The notes beneath the pieces were generated by a model. The model searched no databases and was not told the origin of the DNA. It was given only the letters and a program-made list of their open reading frames with translations. Source: Citrobacter sedlakii NBRC 105722 (GTDB lineage: Bacteria > Pseudomonadota > Gammaproteobacteria > Enterobacterales > Enterobacteriaceae). From it: DNA of 64,000 nucleotides. A program made the translations under genes and the position numbers. This document shows positions 17,080 to 28,635 of the stretch, piece by piece (position 1 is the stretch's first letter; each line of letters begins with the position of its first letter). The DNA lies in assembly GCF_000759835.1 (NCBI RefSeq), contig NZ_BBNB01000009.1, positions 124,001 through 188,000 of the forward strand. The letters are read 5' to 3'.

Positions 17080-19599
17080 TCAATCACCACCCTCTTCATC
17101 TGAAAAAATAATTTCAACCCCGTTCGATGCATTATTTTTATAATACTTACCCGTAGTCGAATATATAAATAATTTCCTTGAAGTTTCTTCAATTCTTGTC
17201 TCTGCGCTACCAGAGAATTGATATAACTTTCTAATTTTCTCATGATATTGAGCAGCAAGTTTCTGTGCAACCTTTTCTCCGTCAAATTTTCTCGCGAGTT
17301 CCACATGACCTTCTGAAAGAGTCACTATCGGATATCCGTCAACAAGTTTAACTTTTCCACCATCAAGTCGAGAAAGTATTTCTTCAGCCTCAATGAATAA
17401 TTTCATTGCATCAGATTTTGATTCGCACCTTAAAGACATAATTATTTTTTGCTGAGCTAAAGCATGTTCAATTTGGGGCGAATTAGGAAATGCCTGACTT
17501 GCAACCCTTAATTTATCATACGCATCATCCTGCATATTAAAATATCTAAGCGCCAGGCCATACTGCATTAAATACAATCCTTCATGCTCCAGCTTTTTCT
17601 CAAATTTATTGTATAAATCAAGTATTTTAGCCTTATCACCTTTCAGTAGCTTTCTTAAGTTCTTAGAATTAACTAAAGATTTATAAATCATACCCTCAGT
17701 CTTACTAACATTTTTCACAATAGGGTAGTCATATACGGTAAACGACTCAATATAGGCTGACAGAATATTAGAAAGATATTGAGTTTCAACTAAGTTATCA
17801 AAAATCTTCTCAATATATGCATAATGCCTTGTCTCAACATATCCATTTTTGAAAGCTAAAATCCCATCCATTTGAGATGTAAGTAATTTAATATCTGCAT
17901 CAAGACCTAAATTTATTAATGCTCTTGTTAAAGTGGACTCGTGAGCACTAACGCGCTGATAGGTAGCGATACCACTTAGAATCAGTAGCGCTCTATGGCT
18001 TTCAGAAGGGATATTATGGAAGTCACGATGTATAATCTTCTCGAAACCCTCACCAAATGTCGTTTCCATTAGCCCAATTAGTAATTGTTTTCTTGAATTA
18101 GTAATTAAACGCTTAATTCTTTCCGACGGTGTCAGCTTTTCAAGATAAGTCCAATTTCCATACAACCTGACTTTTTCTAGAATTTTTGTCGCATCTGATC
18201 GAGTAATCGAAGAAACATCTTTAGTGACATAACGCGTTGGCTCAAAGTACTCCTTGCCTCGGTAACTCCAAATGTGCTTGCTTTCAAAGCCAACAAATAC
18301 ACACTTCATGCTTTTTCTTTGGTTAAAGATTTCACCAATAACTTGAGCGGAATCAGCCACCCTTTCCAAACAAATATAATATCGACCACTTGTCTTCGTT
18401 TCCATAACAGAAACAAGATCTTTCAAATTGGCATTTATGTTATCAACAAAATATACAGGATAATTTTTTTCAGATAATTTCAATGCAACTTGTTTTAGAA
18501 GTGTTGATTTGCCAGAACCCGCTGATCCGAAAATACAATAAAGATTCTTTGAGTTATCTCCATTTATTTGAAGCTCAATATCCTTAAGGATGTTTTTGGC
18601 ATTATCAAGAAATGCCGGAACACCATCCAATATATCTTTCCAAGTTGGCTTAAATCCTTTGTAGAAAGTTCTAATCGGACTACCAGAATCTCTTTCATTA
18701 ATCATTAATATGTTGGATCTAGTTATAGCAATTACATTTTTGAATGCATCCATATAACTTTTTTGATCTTGCTCGCCAACAACATTATATTCAGGACGGC
18801 TTTTTATTAATGTATCACTTGGGGTATTTGGCTTTGGTATTTCACGTTTAAGCCACTCAACAAAATCCCCAATCGTGGCATTAATATGCTCAATGTTGGA
18901 AGTCATTAAGCTTGCCTTAGCTATTTCGGAAGCTGTGGGTGTAAGCACATAACTCCGCTGTTCAGTACTATGTGTTTTACCTTTATATCTTTCAACTTGG
19001 TGATAGAATAGCGGCTCTTCCAATTTTGAACCAATGAATATAAATTTATAATTAAAGAAATCACTCCCTAATTCATTGTACCACAGTGGAGCCTGTGCTG
19101 ATGCAGCTCCATATTCCTGAGGTGAGAAAATATACCCCTGACGAAAGTGATGTGAGTCCCCATTCAACTTAATATAATCCAAGTTTTTGAATAATTGATC
19201 TTGGGGATAAACTTTATCGTTCCTATCTCGTATATATATATGCTGGGGGGAATTTGAGAGTAAACTTTTTTCAAAAGCATCATCTATATTTAAAGTATAT
19301 ATTCTAGCAAATGTATATCTAGCTAGGACATTATACTCATCGGAAGGGATGCAATTTCTAAAATATTTATCAAATATTGATTCCAGTCTTGATCCAAGTT
19401 TTGATGAACAAGCAGAGTAAACCATTGGCAAAGATTCATTATTGTAATCGAAATCTGCTTCTTTGCATAAAATCTTAGCCAGATCGAAACCCAATGGTAT
19501 AGCTTCACGACTACTTGTTAAAGAACCAAATGATGCTCCCGCCCCCAAAAGAAGCATTACTCTGCCTTCAAGAATGGCGTTTTTAATGTCGTTATTCAT
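17080..19599 (-). CDS. SIR2-like / P-loop NTPase / helical-repeat protein, putative anti-phage effector, 839 aa
   Basis: N-terminal SIR2-like (NAD-binding) domain, about residues 1-250: GAGAS at 19-23, TLNIDD at 102-107, YIKLNGD at 142-148, FIFIGSKLEEPLF at 187-198. The catalytic His of canonical sirtuins (KLHG) is Asn here (N146). Central P-loop NTPase with Walker A GSAGSGKST at 358-366 and a possible Walker B around YYICLER (407-413). The C-terminal ~200 residues are helical and TPR-like (ALRYFNMQDDAYDKL, AFPNSPQIEHALAQQ). SIR2 domains joined to STAND-type ATPases and repeat sensors are known in phage defence (Avs5-type, defence-associated sirtuins), where NAD is depleted after infection. 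The same role here is inferred from architecture and from the restriction-modification/integrase context. GGAGA lies 5 bases before the ATG. Transcribed in the same direction as the integrase, 64 bases downstream. AT-rich. Confidence 0.75.
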   Translation of the reverse strand: MNNDIKNAILEGRVMLLLGAGASFGSLTSSREAIPLGFDLAKILCKEADFDYNNESLPMVYSACSSKLGSRLESIFDKYFRNCIPSDEYNVLARYTFARIYTLNIDDAFEKSLLSNSPQHIYIRDRNDKVYPQDQLFKNLDYIKLNGDSHHFRQGYIFSPQEYGAASAQAPLWYNELGSDFFNYKFIFIGSKLEEPLFYHQVERYKGKTHSTEQRSYVLTPTASEIAKASLMTSNIEHINATIGDFVEWLKREIPKPNTPSDTLIKSRPEYNVVGEQDQKSYMDAFKNVIAITRSNILMINERDSGSPIRTFYKGFKPTWKDILDGVPAFLDNAKNILKDIELQINGDNSKNLYCIFGSAGSGKSTLLKQVALKLSEKNYPVYFVDNINANLKDLVSVMETKTSGRYYICLERVADSAQVIGEIFNQRKSMKCVFVGFESKHIWSYRGKEYFEPTRYVTKDVSSITRSDATKILEKVRLYGNWTYLEKLTPSERIKRLITNSRKQLLIGLMETTFGEGFEKIIHRDFHNIPSESHRALLILSGIATYQRVSAHESTLTRALINLGLDADIKLLTSQMDGILAFKNGYVETRHYAYIEKIFDNLVETQYLSNILSAYIESFTVYDYPIVKNVSKTEGMIYKSLVNSKNLRKLLKGDKAKILDLYNKFEKKLEHEGLYLMQYGLALRYFNMQDDAYDKLRVASQAFPNSPQIEHALAQQKIIMSLRCESKSDAMKLFIEAEEILSRLDGGKVKLVDGYPIVTLSEGHVELARKFDGEKVAQKLAAQYHEKIRKLYQFSGSAETRIEETSRKLFIYSTTGKYYKNNASNGVEIIFSDEEGGD

Positions 19600-19663
19600 A
19601 AAATCTCCATTTTAATAAATTGTTCTTAAAATCATAGAATAAGAGAAGTATCGGAAAGATGGG

Positions 19664-20928
19664 TCAATTCTTAAGAATTTTTTTCGCAAAATCAAAGGGT
19701 GATAAGTACTCTTTGACTATATCATCGAGATAATCCGCCCACCACTGGACCATTAACCGACGCTCATCTAAATGCTCTGAAGTGTGAATATAGGCAGCGC
19801 GTACATTGTTACGCTCAGAATGGCTTAACTGACGTTCTATCGCGTCATCGCTCCACAAATCTGACTCACCTAAAGCACCTCGTGCCATAGTTCTGAAACC
19901 ATGCCCACAAACTTCAGTTTTTGTGTCATAGCCCATCGTACGTAATGCACTGTTTACCGTATTCTCACTCATAACTTTAGTTGAGTCATGATCTCCCGGA
20001 AAAAGAAGCTCTTTATCACCACTGATTTGCTTAAGCCGCCCTAACAAAATCATAGCTTGTCGACTAAGCGGAACGATATGCTCCTCTTTCATCTTCATGC
20101 CACGGTACGAATAACGCACACCTTTAATTTCTACTCGTTTTGCAGGAACGCGCCAAAGAGATTTATCGAAATCAAACTCTTCCCAACGTGCAAAACGTAA
20201 CTCACTAGAACGTACAAAAGTGAGCAATGAAAGCTCAACCGCGATTTTTGTCATTACACGGCCACGATATGCAGCAAGACGAGAAAGAAACTCAGGTAAC
20301 CTGCTTGAGGGTAAGGCGGGGTAATGTCGCGCTTTGGTTGTCGATAGCGCACCGGCCATATCACTGGCTGGATTTGAGTCGATGTAATCGTTCTGTACGG
20401 CATAACGCATGATTGCCGTGACACGCTGTTGCAAGCGCTGAGCGACGTCATGCTTTCCACTGGCATCAACTTTTCAATCGGGGCTAACAGGTGGCCGGTT
20501 TTGAGCTGGCGAATGTCGGACGAACCGATATGAGGGAAAATATAAAGCTCAAGATACCGAAGAACACGCGATCGATGGTCTTCACTCCAGCGCTTGTTAC
20601 TTGCATGCCATTCACGAGCAATGGTTTCGAACGTATATGCCCCCGAATTCTCGGCCTGAGCTTCTTTCTGTTCGGCTTTTGGGTCAATGCCCTGAACTAA
20701 CAGCTTTTTAGCTTCGTCGCGCTTTGCTCTTGCCTGAGCAAGCGTCACAGTCGGCCACACACCAAAAGCGAGACGATCCTCTTTCTTGTCAGAAGGACGT
20801 CTGTATTTCATGCGCCAATATTTAGACCCCTTGGCCGAAACCTCAAGATACAAACCGCCGCCATCGGCCATTTTGTAGGTTTTGTCTTTTGGCTTCGCGG
20901 TCTCGACTTGTCTGGCGTTGAGCTTCAT
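19664..20928 (-). pseudogene. P4-type tyrosine integrase, frameshifted (leuX island integrase)
   Basis: The N-terminal DUF4102/arm-binding part (MKLNARQVETAKPKD, GGGLYLEV) reads from ATG 20928 and the catalytic part in another frame. They join near 20471-20480: the coding strand reads ATT GAA AAG TTG ATG where ATT GAA AAA GTT GAT would restore IEKVDASGKHDVAQRLQQR, so one A is missing from an A run. The catalytic part keeps Arg in FVRSSELR, HGFRTMARG (HxxR), the LSH block and Tyr in RAAYIH. The gene starts 164 bases from leuX and points away from it, the usual layout for a tRNA-targeting integrase. As read, no full-length enzyme is made. Together the two frames encode about 420 residues, normal for the family. 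Confidence 0.88.
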
Positions 20929-21091
20929 TTGGGGGCATATTTCTAATCGAAGTTAAGATGCCCCCAATTATGCCCCCAATGGCATCCGGATTTCAACGGA
21001 CTACCTCGGACGACTCAGGACGGAAAAATCGCTAAAATCATTGATTTTAAAGGGTTTAGTGGACTTTCTCGGATGGTCTTGGAAGTACTAA

Positions 21092-21176
21092 TGGTGCCGA
21101 AGGCCGGACTCGAACCGGCACGTATTTCTACGGTTGATTTTGAATCAACTGCGTCTACCGATTTCGCCACTTCGGC
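21092..21176 (-). tRNA. leuX: tRNA-Leu (CAA anticodon)
   Basis: An 85-base class II tRNA with variable arm and encoded CCA. The acceptor stem pairs GCCGAAG with CTTCGGC and the anticodon loop TTCAAAA gives CAA. Sequence and neighbour (ahr) match leuX, a hotspot for integration of pathogenicity islands in E. coli and relatives. The 3' end faces the integrase and is intact, as expected when the incoming element restores the gene end. Confidence 0.95.
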
Positions 21177-21374
21177 ACTGAAGAGGTATGCGGAAAACGT
21201 TGTGGATTATACCTGTCGCTCGCAACCATGCAAGCAGTAGCATCTGCCTTGTTCACTAAGTGTTGAAAAAATCAGCATACCTTCCCCTCCTGACGCCATT
21301 ATCCCCCCTTCTGCGAAGCATCGCGGTTTTCCATGCTCTACACTTCCAGTTCAACACCACACGAGGGAAACACG

Positions 21375-22394
21375 ATGTCGATGATAAAAAGCTATGCCGC
21401 GAAAGAAGCGGGCAGCGAACTCGAACTCTTTGAATATGATGCGGGTGAACTCAAGGCAGAAGATGTCGAGGTACAGGTGGACTACTGCGGTATCTGCCAT
21501 TCCGATTTGTCGATGATCGATAACGAGTGGGGTATGTCGAGCTACCCGCTGGTGGCGGGACATGAGGTGATTGGTCGCGTGGCGGCCCTCGGCAGCGCGG
21601 CGCAGGATAAAGGGCTGAAGGTCGGTCAGCGCGTTGGCATTGGCTGGACAGCGCGCAGCTGCGGGCATTGCGACGCCTGTATCAGCGGTAACCAGGTCAA
21701 TTGTCTGGAAGGCGCCGTCCCTACCATTTTGAATCGCGGCGGCTTTGCCGAGAAAATTCGCGCAGACTGGCAATGGGTGATTCCGCTGCCGGACAGCATT
21801 GATATTGAATCCGCAGGCCCACTGCTGTGCGGCGGCATCACGGTATTTAAACCGCTGCTGATGCACCACATTACTGCCACCAGCCGTGTTGGGGTAATCG
21901 GTATTGGCGGGCTCGGGCATATCGCCATCAAGCTCCTGCATGCGATGGGTTGCGAAGTGACCGCGTTTAGCTCCAATCCGGCGAAAAAGCAGGAAGTATT
22001 GGCAATGGGTGCCGATAGCGTGGTGAACAGCCGCGATCCCGAAGCGCTGAAAGCACTGGCTGGACAGTTCGATCTGATCATCAACACCGTCAACGTCGAT
22101 CTCGACTGGCAACCGTATTTTGAAGCGCTGGCCCACGGCGGCAACTTCCACACCGTCGGTGCGGTGCTGAAGCCGCTGCCTGTCCCGGCGTTTACCCTGA
22201 TTGCTGGCGATCGCAGCATCTCCGGCTCGGCAACAGGTACGCCTTTTGAACTGCGTAAGCTAATGAAGTTCGCCGGTCGCAGCAAGGTTGCGCCCACCAC
22301 CGAACTGTTCCCCATGTCGCAAATCAACGAGGCTATCCAGCACGTTCGTGAAGGCAAAGCCCGTTATCGCGTGGTGCTTAAAGCCGACTTTTAA
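21375..22394 (+). CDS. ahr: NADPH-dependent zinc aldehyde/alcohol dehydrogenase Ahr, 339 aa
   Basis: Zinc-dependent medium-chain dehydrogenase (YjgB/Ahr) that reduces a broad range of aldehydes to alcohols in the cytoplasm. Catalytic zinc ligands: CGICHSD and GHEVIGRV near the N-terminus, and the later Cys in LLCGG. Structural zinc site: CGHCDAC plus the Cys of NC. Cofactor fold: GIGGLGH. I chose ATG 21375 (MSMIKSY) because GAGGGAAA precedes it and the known E. coli protein starts there; an upstream in-frame ATG at 21333 lacks these. It stands alone next to leuX, as in E. coli. Confidence 0.95.
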   Translation: MSMIKSYAAKEAGSELELFEYDAGELKAEDVEVQVDYCGICHSDLSMIDNEWGMSSYPLVAGHEVIGRVAALGSAAQDKGLKVGQRVGIGWTARSCGHCDACISGNQVNCLEGAVPTILNRGGFAEKIRADWQWVIPLPDSIDIESAGPLLCGGITVFKPLLMHHITATSRVGVIGIGGLGHIAIKLLHAMGCEVTAFSSNPAKKQEVLAMGADSVVNSRDPEALKALAGQFDLIINTVNVDLDWQPYFEALAHGGNFHTVGAVLKPLPVPAFTLIAGDRSISGSATGTPFELRKLMKFAGRSKVAPTTELFPMSQINEAIQHVREGKARYRVVLKADF

Positions 22395-22402
22395 TCGCTT
22401 CT

Positions 22403-22426
22403 ACCGGGCGGCATTCGCTGCCCGGT
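22403..22426 (+). terminator. Terminator-like hairpin after ahr
   Basis: ACCGGGC pairs with GCCCGGT, followed by a pyrimidine-rich stretch (CCTCTTCTCCTCTTT) rather than a pure T run. Confidence 0.5.
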
Positions 22427-22529
22427 CCTCTTCTCCTCTTTGGAACCCTCCTCGCAATCTGTTGAATAAAGCGGTGAAGAGTGCCGCACGGTTGCCTATA
22501 CTCGACGCAGGATAAACGGAGGAAATCTC

Positions 22530-24032
22530 ATGAGCGCACCCTTGTTAATTGCCCGCACGCCGGACACCGAACTGTTTTTACTGCCTGGTATGGCGAACCG
22601 TCACGGCCTGATTACCGGGGCGACAGGGACAGGGAAAACCGTCACGCTGCAAAAGCTCGCCGAGTCGCTATCCGGCATCGGCGTACCGGTATTTATGGCG
22701 GATGTTAAAGGCGATCTCACCGGGGTGGCTCAGGAAGGACAAGCCTCCGAGAAGTTGCTTGCCAGGCTGCAAAACATCGGCGTCAGCGACTGGCAGCCGC
22801 ATAATAACCCGGTGGTGCTGTGGGATATCTTTGGCGAGAAGGGACACCCGGTACGCGCCACGATCTCGGACCTCGGACCGCTACTACTGGCGCGCCTGCT
22901 GAATCTCAATGAGGTGCAGTCCGGCGTGCTGAACATCATCTTTCGCATTGCCGACGATCAGGGATTCTTACTGCTCGATTTTAAAGACCTGCGGGCAATT
23001 ACCCAATATATCGGCGATAACGCGAAATCCTTCCAGAATCAGTATGGCAATATCAGCAGCGCTTCCATCGGCGCGATCCAGCGCGGCCTGTTGACTTTAG
23101 AACAACAGGGGGCGAACCATTTCTTCGGCGAGCCGATGCTCGACATCAAAGACTGGATGCGCACCGATGCCAGCGGTAAAGGGATCATCAATATCCTTAG
23201 CGCCGAAAAACTCTACCAGATGCCGAAACTCTATGCCGCCAGCCTGCTGTGGATGCTCTCTGAGCTTTACGAGCAACTGCCGGAGGCGGGCGATCTGGAA
23301 AAACCGAAGCTGGTGTTCTTTTTCGACGAAGCGCATTTGCTGTTCAACGATGCGCCAGAGGTGCTGCTGGATAAAATCGAACAGGTGATCCGCCTCATCC
23401 GTTCGAAGGGCGTTGGCGTCTGGTTCGTCTCACAGAATCCCGCTGATATCCCGGATAACGTGCTCGGTCAACTGGGCAATCGTGTCCAGCACGCCCTGCG
23501 GGCCTTTACGCCGAAAGATCAAAAAGCGGTGAAAACCGCCGCGCAAACCATGCGCGCCAATCCAGCGTTCGACACGGAAAAAGCCATTCAGGAACTGGGC
23601 ACCGGCGAAGCGCTGATCTCCTTCCTGGATGCCAAAGGTAGTCCATCGGTGGTGGAGCGGGCAATGGTGATTGCCCCCTGCTCGCGTATGGGGCCAGTCA
23701 CTGACGACGAGCGCAACGGGCTGATAAACCACTCTTCACTCTATGGAAAATATGAAGAAGAACGGGATCGCGAATCGGCGTTTGAGTTGCTGCAAAAGGG
23801 TGTTCAGGCCGCGACTGAAGAGCAAAACGCGCCTGCAGCGAAAGGCAAAGAGGTAGCGGTTGACGATGGTATCCTGGGCGGGTTGAAGGATATTTTGTTT
23901 GGCAGCACCGGTCCGCGCGGCGGCAAGCGCGACGGCGTGGTACAAAGCGTAGCGAAAAGCGCAGCGCGACAGGTTACCAATCAGATCATTCGCGGGATGC
24001 TGGGAAGCCTGTTGGGCGGCAGAAAGCGTTAG
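22530..24032 (+). CDS. yjgR: YjgR, DUF853 HerA-like ATPase, 500 aa
   Basis: P-loop ATPase of the HerA/FtsK-like superfamily (helicase HerA-like, DUF853). Walker A is [10 protein letters not shown] near residues 30-39 and Walker B is [11 protein letters not shown] near residue 263. The SQNPADIPD segment after it is typical of the family. The C-terminal ~80 residues are rich in charged residues, Gly and Ala ([18 protein letters not shown]) and probably flexible. Strong GGAGG ribosome site 8 bases before the ATG. Biological role unknown; orthologues lie between ahr and lptG in related genomes, so this is core sequence. Confidence 0.93.
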   Translation: MSAPLLIARTPDTELFLLPGMANRHGLITGATGTGKTVTLQKLAESLSGIGVPVFMADVKGDLTGVAQEGQASEKLLARLQNIGVSDWQPHNNPVVLWDIFGEKGHPVRATISDLGPLLLARLLNLNEVQSGVLNIIFRIADDQGFLLLDFKDLRAITQYIGDNAKSFQNQYGNISSASIGAIQRGLLTLEQQGANHFFGEPMLDIKDWMRTDASGKGIINILSAEKLYQMPKLYAASLLWMLSELYEQLPEAGDLEKPKLVFFFDEAHLLFNDAPEVLLDKIEQVIRLIRSKGVGVWFVSQNPADIPDNVLGQLGNRVQHALRAFTPKDQKAVKTAAQTMRANPAFDTEKAIQELGTGEALISFLDAKGSPSVVERAMVIAPCSRMGPVTDDERNGLINHSSLYGKYEEERDRESAFELLQKGVQAATEEQNAPAAKGKEVAVDDGILGGLKDILFGSTGPRGGKRDGVVQSVAKSAARQVTNQIIRGMLGSLLGGRKR

Positions 24033-24062
24033 CCTGACGGACACTGAACGCTGCACCCATTG

Positions 24063-24090
24063 TGCCCGGCAAGCGTAGCGCCACCGGGCA
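24063..24090. repeat. REP-like palindromic element between yjgR and lptG
   Basis: GCCCGG...CCGGGC hairpin with the inner sequence AAGCGTAGCGCCA, the form of intergenic palindrome common in Salmonella, Citrobacter and Klebsiella. It separates convergent yjgR and lptG and may act in termination or mRNA stability. A degenerate relative lies at 28084-28110. Confidence 0.65.
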
Positions 24091-24111
24091 ATCACAAGGA
24101 TAAAACTGCGG

Positions 24112-25197
24112 TTACGACTTGCGCATCATCAGCCACAGGCTTATCAAGAAGAACGAAGCGCTCGGCAACAGCGCGCCGACAACCGGCGGTATACCGTAAA
24201 CCAGTGTCAACGGGCCGAAGATCTGGTCCAGCACATAAAAGACGAAACCAAAGCTGATGCCGGTGACCACACGCACGCCCATCGGTACGCTACGCAGTGG
24301 ACCGAAGATAAACGACAGGGCCATCAGCATCATTACCGCCACGGACAACGGCTGGAAGATTTTGCTCCACATATTGAGCTGGTAGCGTCCGGCGTCCTGG
24401 CCGCTCGACTTCAGATACTTCACGTAGTTGTGCAGGCCGCTAATGGAAAGCGCATCCGGGTCCAGCGCCACCACGCCCAGTTTGTCCGGCGTGAGGTTGG
24501 TTTTCCATATACCGCTCACCGTCTGAGAGCCAGTAATCTGTTTAGGATCCTGCAGGTTCGACTCGTCCACCTGCGACAGACGCCAGACCTTCTCGTCCGG
24601 GTCGAACGTCGCGGAGGCCGCGTAGCGAACAGACTGCAAACGGCGCTGATCGTTAAAGGCATAAATACTGATGCCGCCTAACTCTTCTTCACCTTTTACC
24701 CGTTCGATATAAACAAAACTGTTGCCGTCTTTCGCCCATAACCCCTGCTGGGTGGAAAGCAGCGAACCGCCGTACATCGCCTGCGCACGGTAATTACGCG
24801 CCATCTGTTCGCCCTGCGGCGCAACCCATTCGCCGATAGCCATGGTCAGCAGCACCAGCGGAATCGCGGTTTTCATGACGGAAAGCGCGACCTGCATCCG
24901 GGTGAAGCCGGAGGCCTGCATCACCACCAGTTCGCTGCGCTGTGCCAGCATGCCGAGGCCCAGCAGCGCGCCAAGCAGCGCGGCCATCGGAAAGAAGATC
25001 TGGACATCTTTCGGCACGCTGAGCAGGGTATACATCCCGGCGCCCAGCGCATCGTAGTTCCCCTGCCCGGCCTTTTTCAGCTGGTCGACGAACTTGATGA
25101 TGCCAGAGAGCGACACCAGCATGAACAGCGTCATCATGATGGTGGTAAAAATGGTTTTACCGATATAGCGGTCAAGGACACCAAATGGCTGCATCAC
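24112..25197 (-). CDS. lptG: LPS export permease LptG, 361 aa
   Basis: Inner-membrane subunit of the LptB2FGC transporter that extracts lipopolysaccharide and passes it across the periplasm. It has the YjgP/YjgQ layout: a membrane segment near residues 12-34 (IFTTIMMTLFMLVSLSGIIKF), two more to about 120, a periplasmic beta-jellyroll domain of about 150 residues, and three C-terminal helices (FQPLSVAVMMLMALSF onward). The start overlaps the lptF stop by 4 bases (ATGA type), so the two are translationally coupled. Essential in relatives. Confidence 0.96.
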   Translation of the reverse strand: MMQPFGVLDRYIGKTIFTTIMMTLFMLVSLSGIIKFVDQLKKAGQGNYDALGAGMYTLLSVPKDVQIFFPMAALLGALLGLGMLAQRSELVVMQASGFTRMQVALSVMKTAIPLVLLTMAIGEWVAPQGEQMARNYRAQAMYGGSLLSTQQGLWAKDGNSFVYIERVKGEEELGGISIYAFNDQRRLQSVRYAASATFDPDEKVWRLSQVDESNLQDPKQITGSQTVSGIWKTNLTPDKLGVVALDPDALSISGLHNYVKYLKSSGQDAGRYQLNMWSKIFQPLSVAVMMLMALSFIFGPLRSVPMGVRVVTGISFGFVFYVLDQIFGPLTLVYGIPPVVGALLPSASFFLISLWLMMRKS

Positions 25198-26294
25198 ACC
25201 GCTCCTTTACGTGAAAAACGGGCGCGCAGTCGGCGCACCGGCACGGTATCCCACAGGTTCAGGCCAATGGCTAACGCCAGATACACCAGGTTGACCAACC
25301 ACATCCAGATAGCCGGATCCAGCTTGCCTTTACCGCCGTTGGATTTCAGCGAGGTCTGGATCAGGAAGAACATCAGGTACAGCAACATCGCCGGTAACAT
25401 CGAGAGCACACGTCCCTGGCGCGGGTTTACCACGCTCAGCGGCACAACCATCAACGCCATCATAAATACTGTGAATACTAATGTGATACGCCAGTGCAGC
25501 TCGGCACGGGCGCGATCGGTGTCGGTCGTCCACAGCGTGCGCATGTCCATCTGGTCGGTATCGTTCGGATCCAGCGCAACCGCCTGATGACCGATAATCG
25601 CCCGATAATCCTGGAAGTCAGTAATACGGAAATCGCGCAATAGCGCGGTGCCTTCGAAGCGGGTGCCTTTATTCAGCGTGACCACCTGGGAGCCGTCGCG
25701 CAGTTGGGTCAAGTGTCCGGAATCTGCCACGACCACGGATGGACGCGCGTTGCCTTTCGGGCGAATTTGCGCCAGGAAGACATCCTTAAAGTCGCTGCCG
25801 TCTACGCTTTCGATAAACAGCACCGAGCTGCCATTGGTCGCCTGCTGGAATTGTCCCTGCGCCAGCGCGGCCATACCCGGGTTGGCTTTGGCTTCCGCCA
25901 GCACTTCGTCCTGATGTTTTGACGACCACGGTCCCGCCCACATGACGTTGACCGCGGCGATGATCCCGGTGAACAGCGCCAGTATCATGGCGGCTTTGAC
26001 CAGCACCGCCTTGCTCAGACCGCAGGCGTGCATGACCGTAATTTCGCTTTCGGTATAGAGTTTGCCCAGCGTCATCAAAAGCCCGAGGAACAGGCTGAGG
26101 GGCAGGATGAGCTGCGCCATTTCAGGTACGCCAAGCCCCAGAAGCGAGAGCACCAGATTTGCCGGAATGTCACCGTCAACCGCCGCGCCGAGGATCCTCA
26201 CCAGCTTCTGACAGAAAAAGATCAGAAGCAGGATAAAGAGAATCGCCAGTTGGCTCTTGAGCGTCTCCCGCACCAGATATCTTATGATTATCAC
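25194..26294 (-). CDS. lptF: LPS export permease LptF, 366 aa
   Basis: Paired permease of LptG in the LPS transport ATP-binding cassette system. The N-terminal helix (LAILFILLLIFFCQKL) is followed by two further segments, a periplasmic jellyroll domain and three C-terminal helices (ITLVFTVFMMALMVVPLSVV and following), with an Arg-rich cytoplasmic tail. Full family length. First gene of the lptFG operon, divergent from pepA; the 266-base gap between them must carry both promoters. Confidence 0.96.
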   Translation of the reverse strand: MIIIRYLVRETLKSQLAILFILLLIFFCQKLVRILGAAVDGDIPANLVLSLLGLGVPEMAQLILPLSLFLGLLMTLGKLYTESEITVMHACGLSKAVLVKAAMILALFTGIIAAVNVMWAGPWSSKHQDEVLAEAKANPGMAALAQGQFQQATNGSSVLFIESVDGSDFKDVFLAQIRPKGNARPSVVVADSGHLTQLRDGSQVVTLNKGTRFEGTALLRDFRITDFQDYRAIIGHQAVALDPNDTDQMDMRTLWTTDTDRARAELHWRITLVFTVFMMALMVVPLSVVNPRQGRVLSMLPAMLLYLMFFLIQTSLKSNGGKGKLDPAIWMWLVNLVYLALAIGLNLWDTVPVRRLRARFSRKGAV

Positions 26295-26557
26295 TTTAAA
26301 TACGCCCGTAAAAACTCGTCTTTTGCAGGAATTTAGCTTGTTTCATGGCTTATCCGTCATTTATTCTCTTGAGTCGTCGAAATCGTCGCTAAAATTATTA
26401 TACTCAGCGGATTCGCCGCTCAGAACGCGTTCTGACGTGCCAATGCCGTAATAACGTTAAGATTAACACGAAGTCACCGCAACAGCGGACATGAGTTACG
26501 AAAGCTTGCAATTCTAACCGCAGGTGCCGCCGTTGTCTTTAAGATTCAGGAGCGTAG

Positions 26558-28072
<1,515 letters not shown>

Positions 28073-28132
28073 TTGTCGTCTGTTGCCCGGAGGCGCTAAG
28101 CTACCGGGGCGACGTAGAAATGCTGATTGCAG

Positions 28133-28158
28133 GCCGGATAAGCATCGCGCCATCCGGC
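28133..28158. repeat. REP element in the pepA-holC gap
   Basis: GCCGGAT...ATCCGGC palindrome with a loop containing AAGCATCGCGCC, a classical REP hairpin. A second degenerate palindrome (GCCCGGAGGCGCT...CCGGGGC) lies just before it at 28084-28110, so the gap holds a small BIME. Confidence 0.75.
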
Positions 28159-28191
28159 TTTGCATATAAATCCACAACAAGAAGCCCCTAT

Positions 28192-28635
28192 ATGAGAAAC
28201 GCAACGTTCTACCTTCTCGACAACGACAACACCGTAGACGGCCTCAGCGCCGTCGAACAGTTGGTGTGTGACATTGCCGCAGAACGTTGGCGCAGCGGCA
28301 AGCGCGTACTGATCGCCTGCGAAAACGAAAAGCAGGCGCTGCGTCTGGATGAAGCCCTATGGGCAAGACCTGCGGAAAGCTTTGTTCCGCACAATCTGGC
28401 CGGGGAAGGCCCGCGCGGTGGCGCGCCGGTCGAAATCGCCTGGCCGGAAAAGCGCAACAGCAGCCCACGCGATCTGCTCATCAGCCTGCGCGTCGGCTTT
28501 GCAGATTTTGCCACCGCTTTCACAGAAGTGATAGACTTCGTTCCTCACGAAGATTCTCTGAAACAATCCGCACGCGAGCGCTACAAAGCCTACCGCGTGG
28601 CGGGTTTTAACCTGAATACGGCAACCTGGAAATAA
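28192..28635 (+). CDS. holC: DNA polymerase III chi subunit HolC, 147 aa
   Basis: Chi subunit of the clamp loader, which binds psi (HolD) and the C-terminus of single-strand binding protein. I chose ATG 28192 ([12 protein letters not shown]), which gives the normal 147 residues; an in-frame extension to 28120 runs through the REP element. Conserved segments include [28 protein letters not shown] and [11 protein letters not shown]. The stop TAA shares one base with the valS ATG (TAATG), so the two are coupled. Confidence 0.96.
   Translation: MRNATFYLLDNDNTVDGLSAVEQLVCDIAAERWRSGKRVLIACENEKQALRLDEALWARPAESFVPHNLAGEGPRGGAPVEIAWPEKRNSSPRDLLISLRVGFADFATAFTEVIDFVPHEDSLKQSARERYKAYRVAGFNLNTATWK

Noticed and set aside
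23000-23400. Treating yjgR as a defence HerA (SIR2-HerA pair with the island protein)
   Set aside because: It is the core DUF853 gene found in the same place in relatives and is separated from the SIR2-like gene by leuX and ahr.
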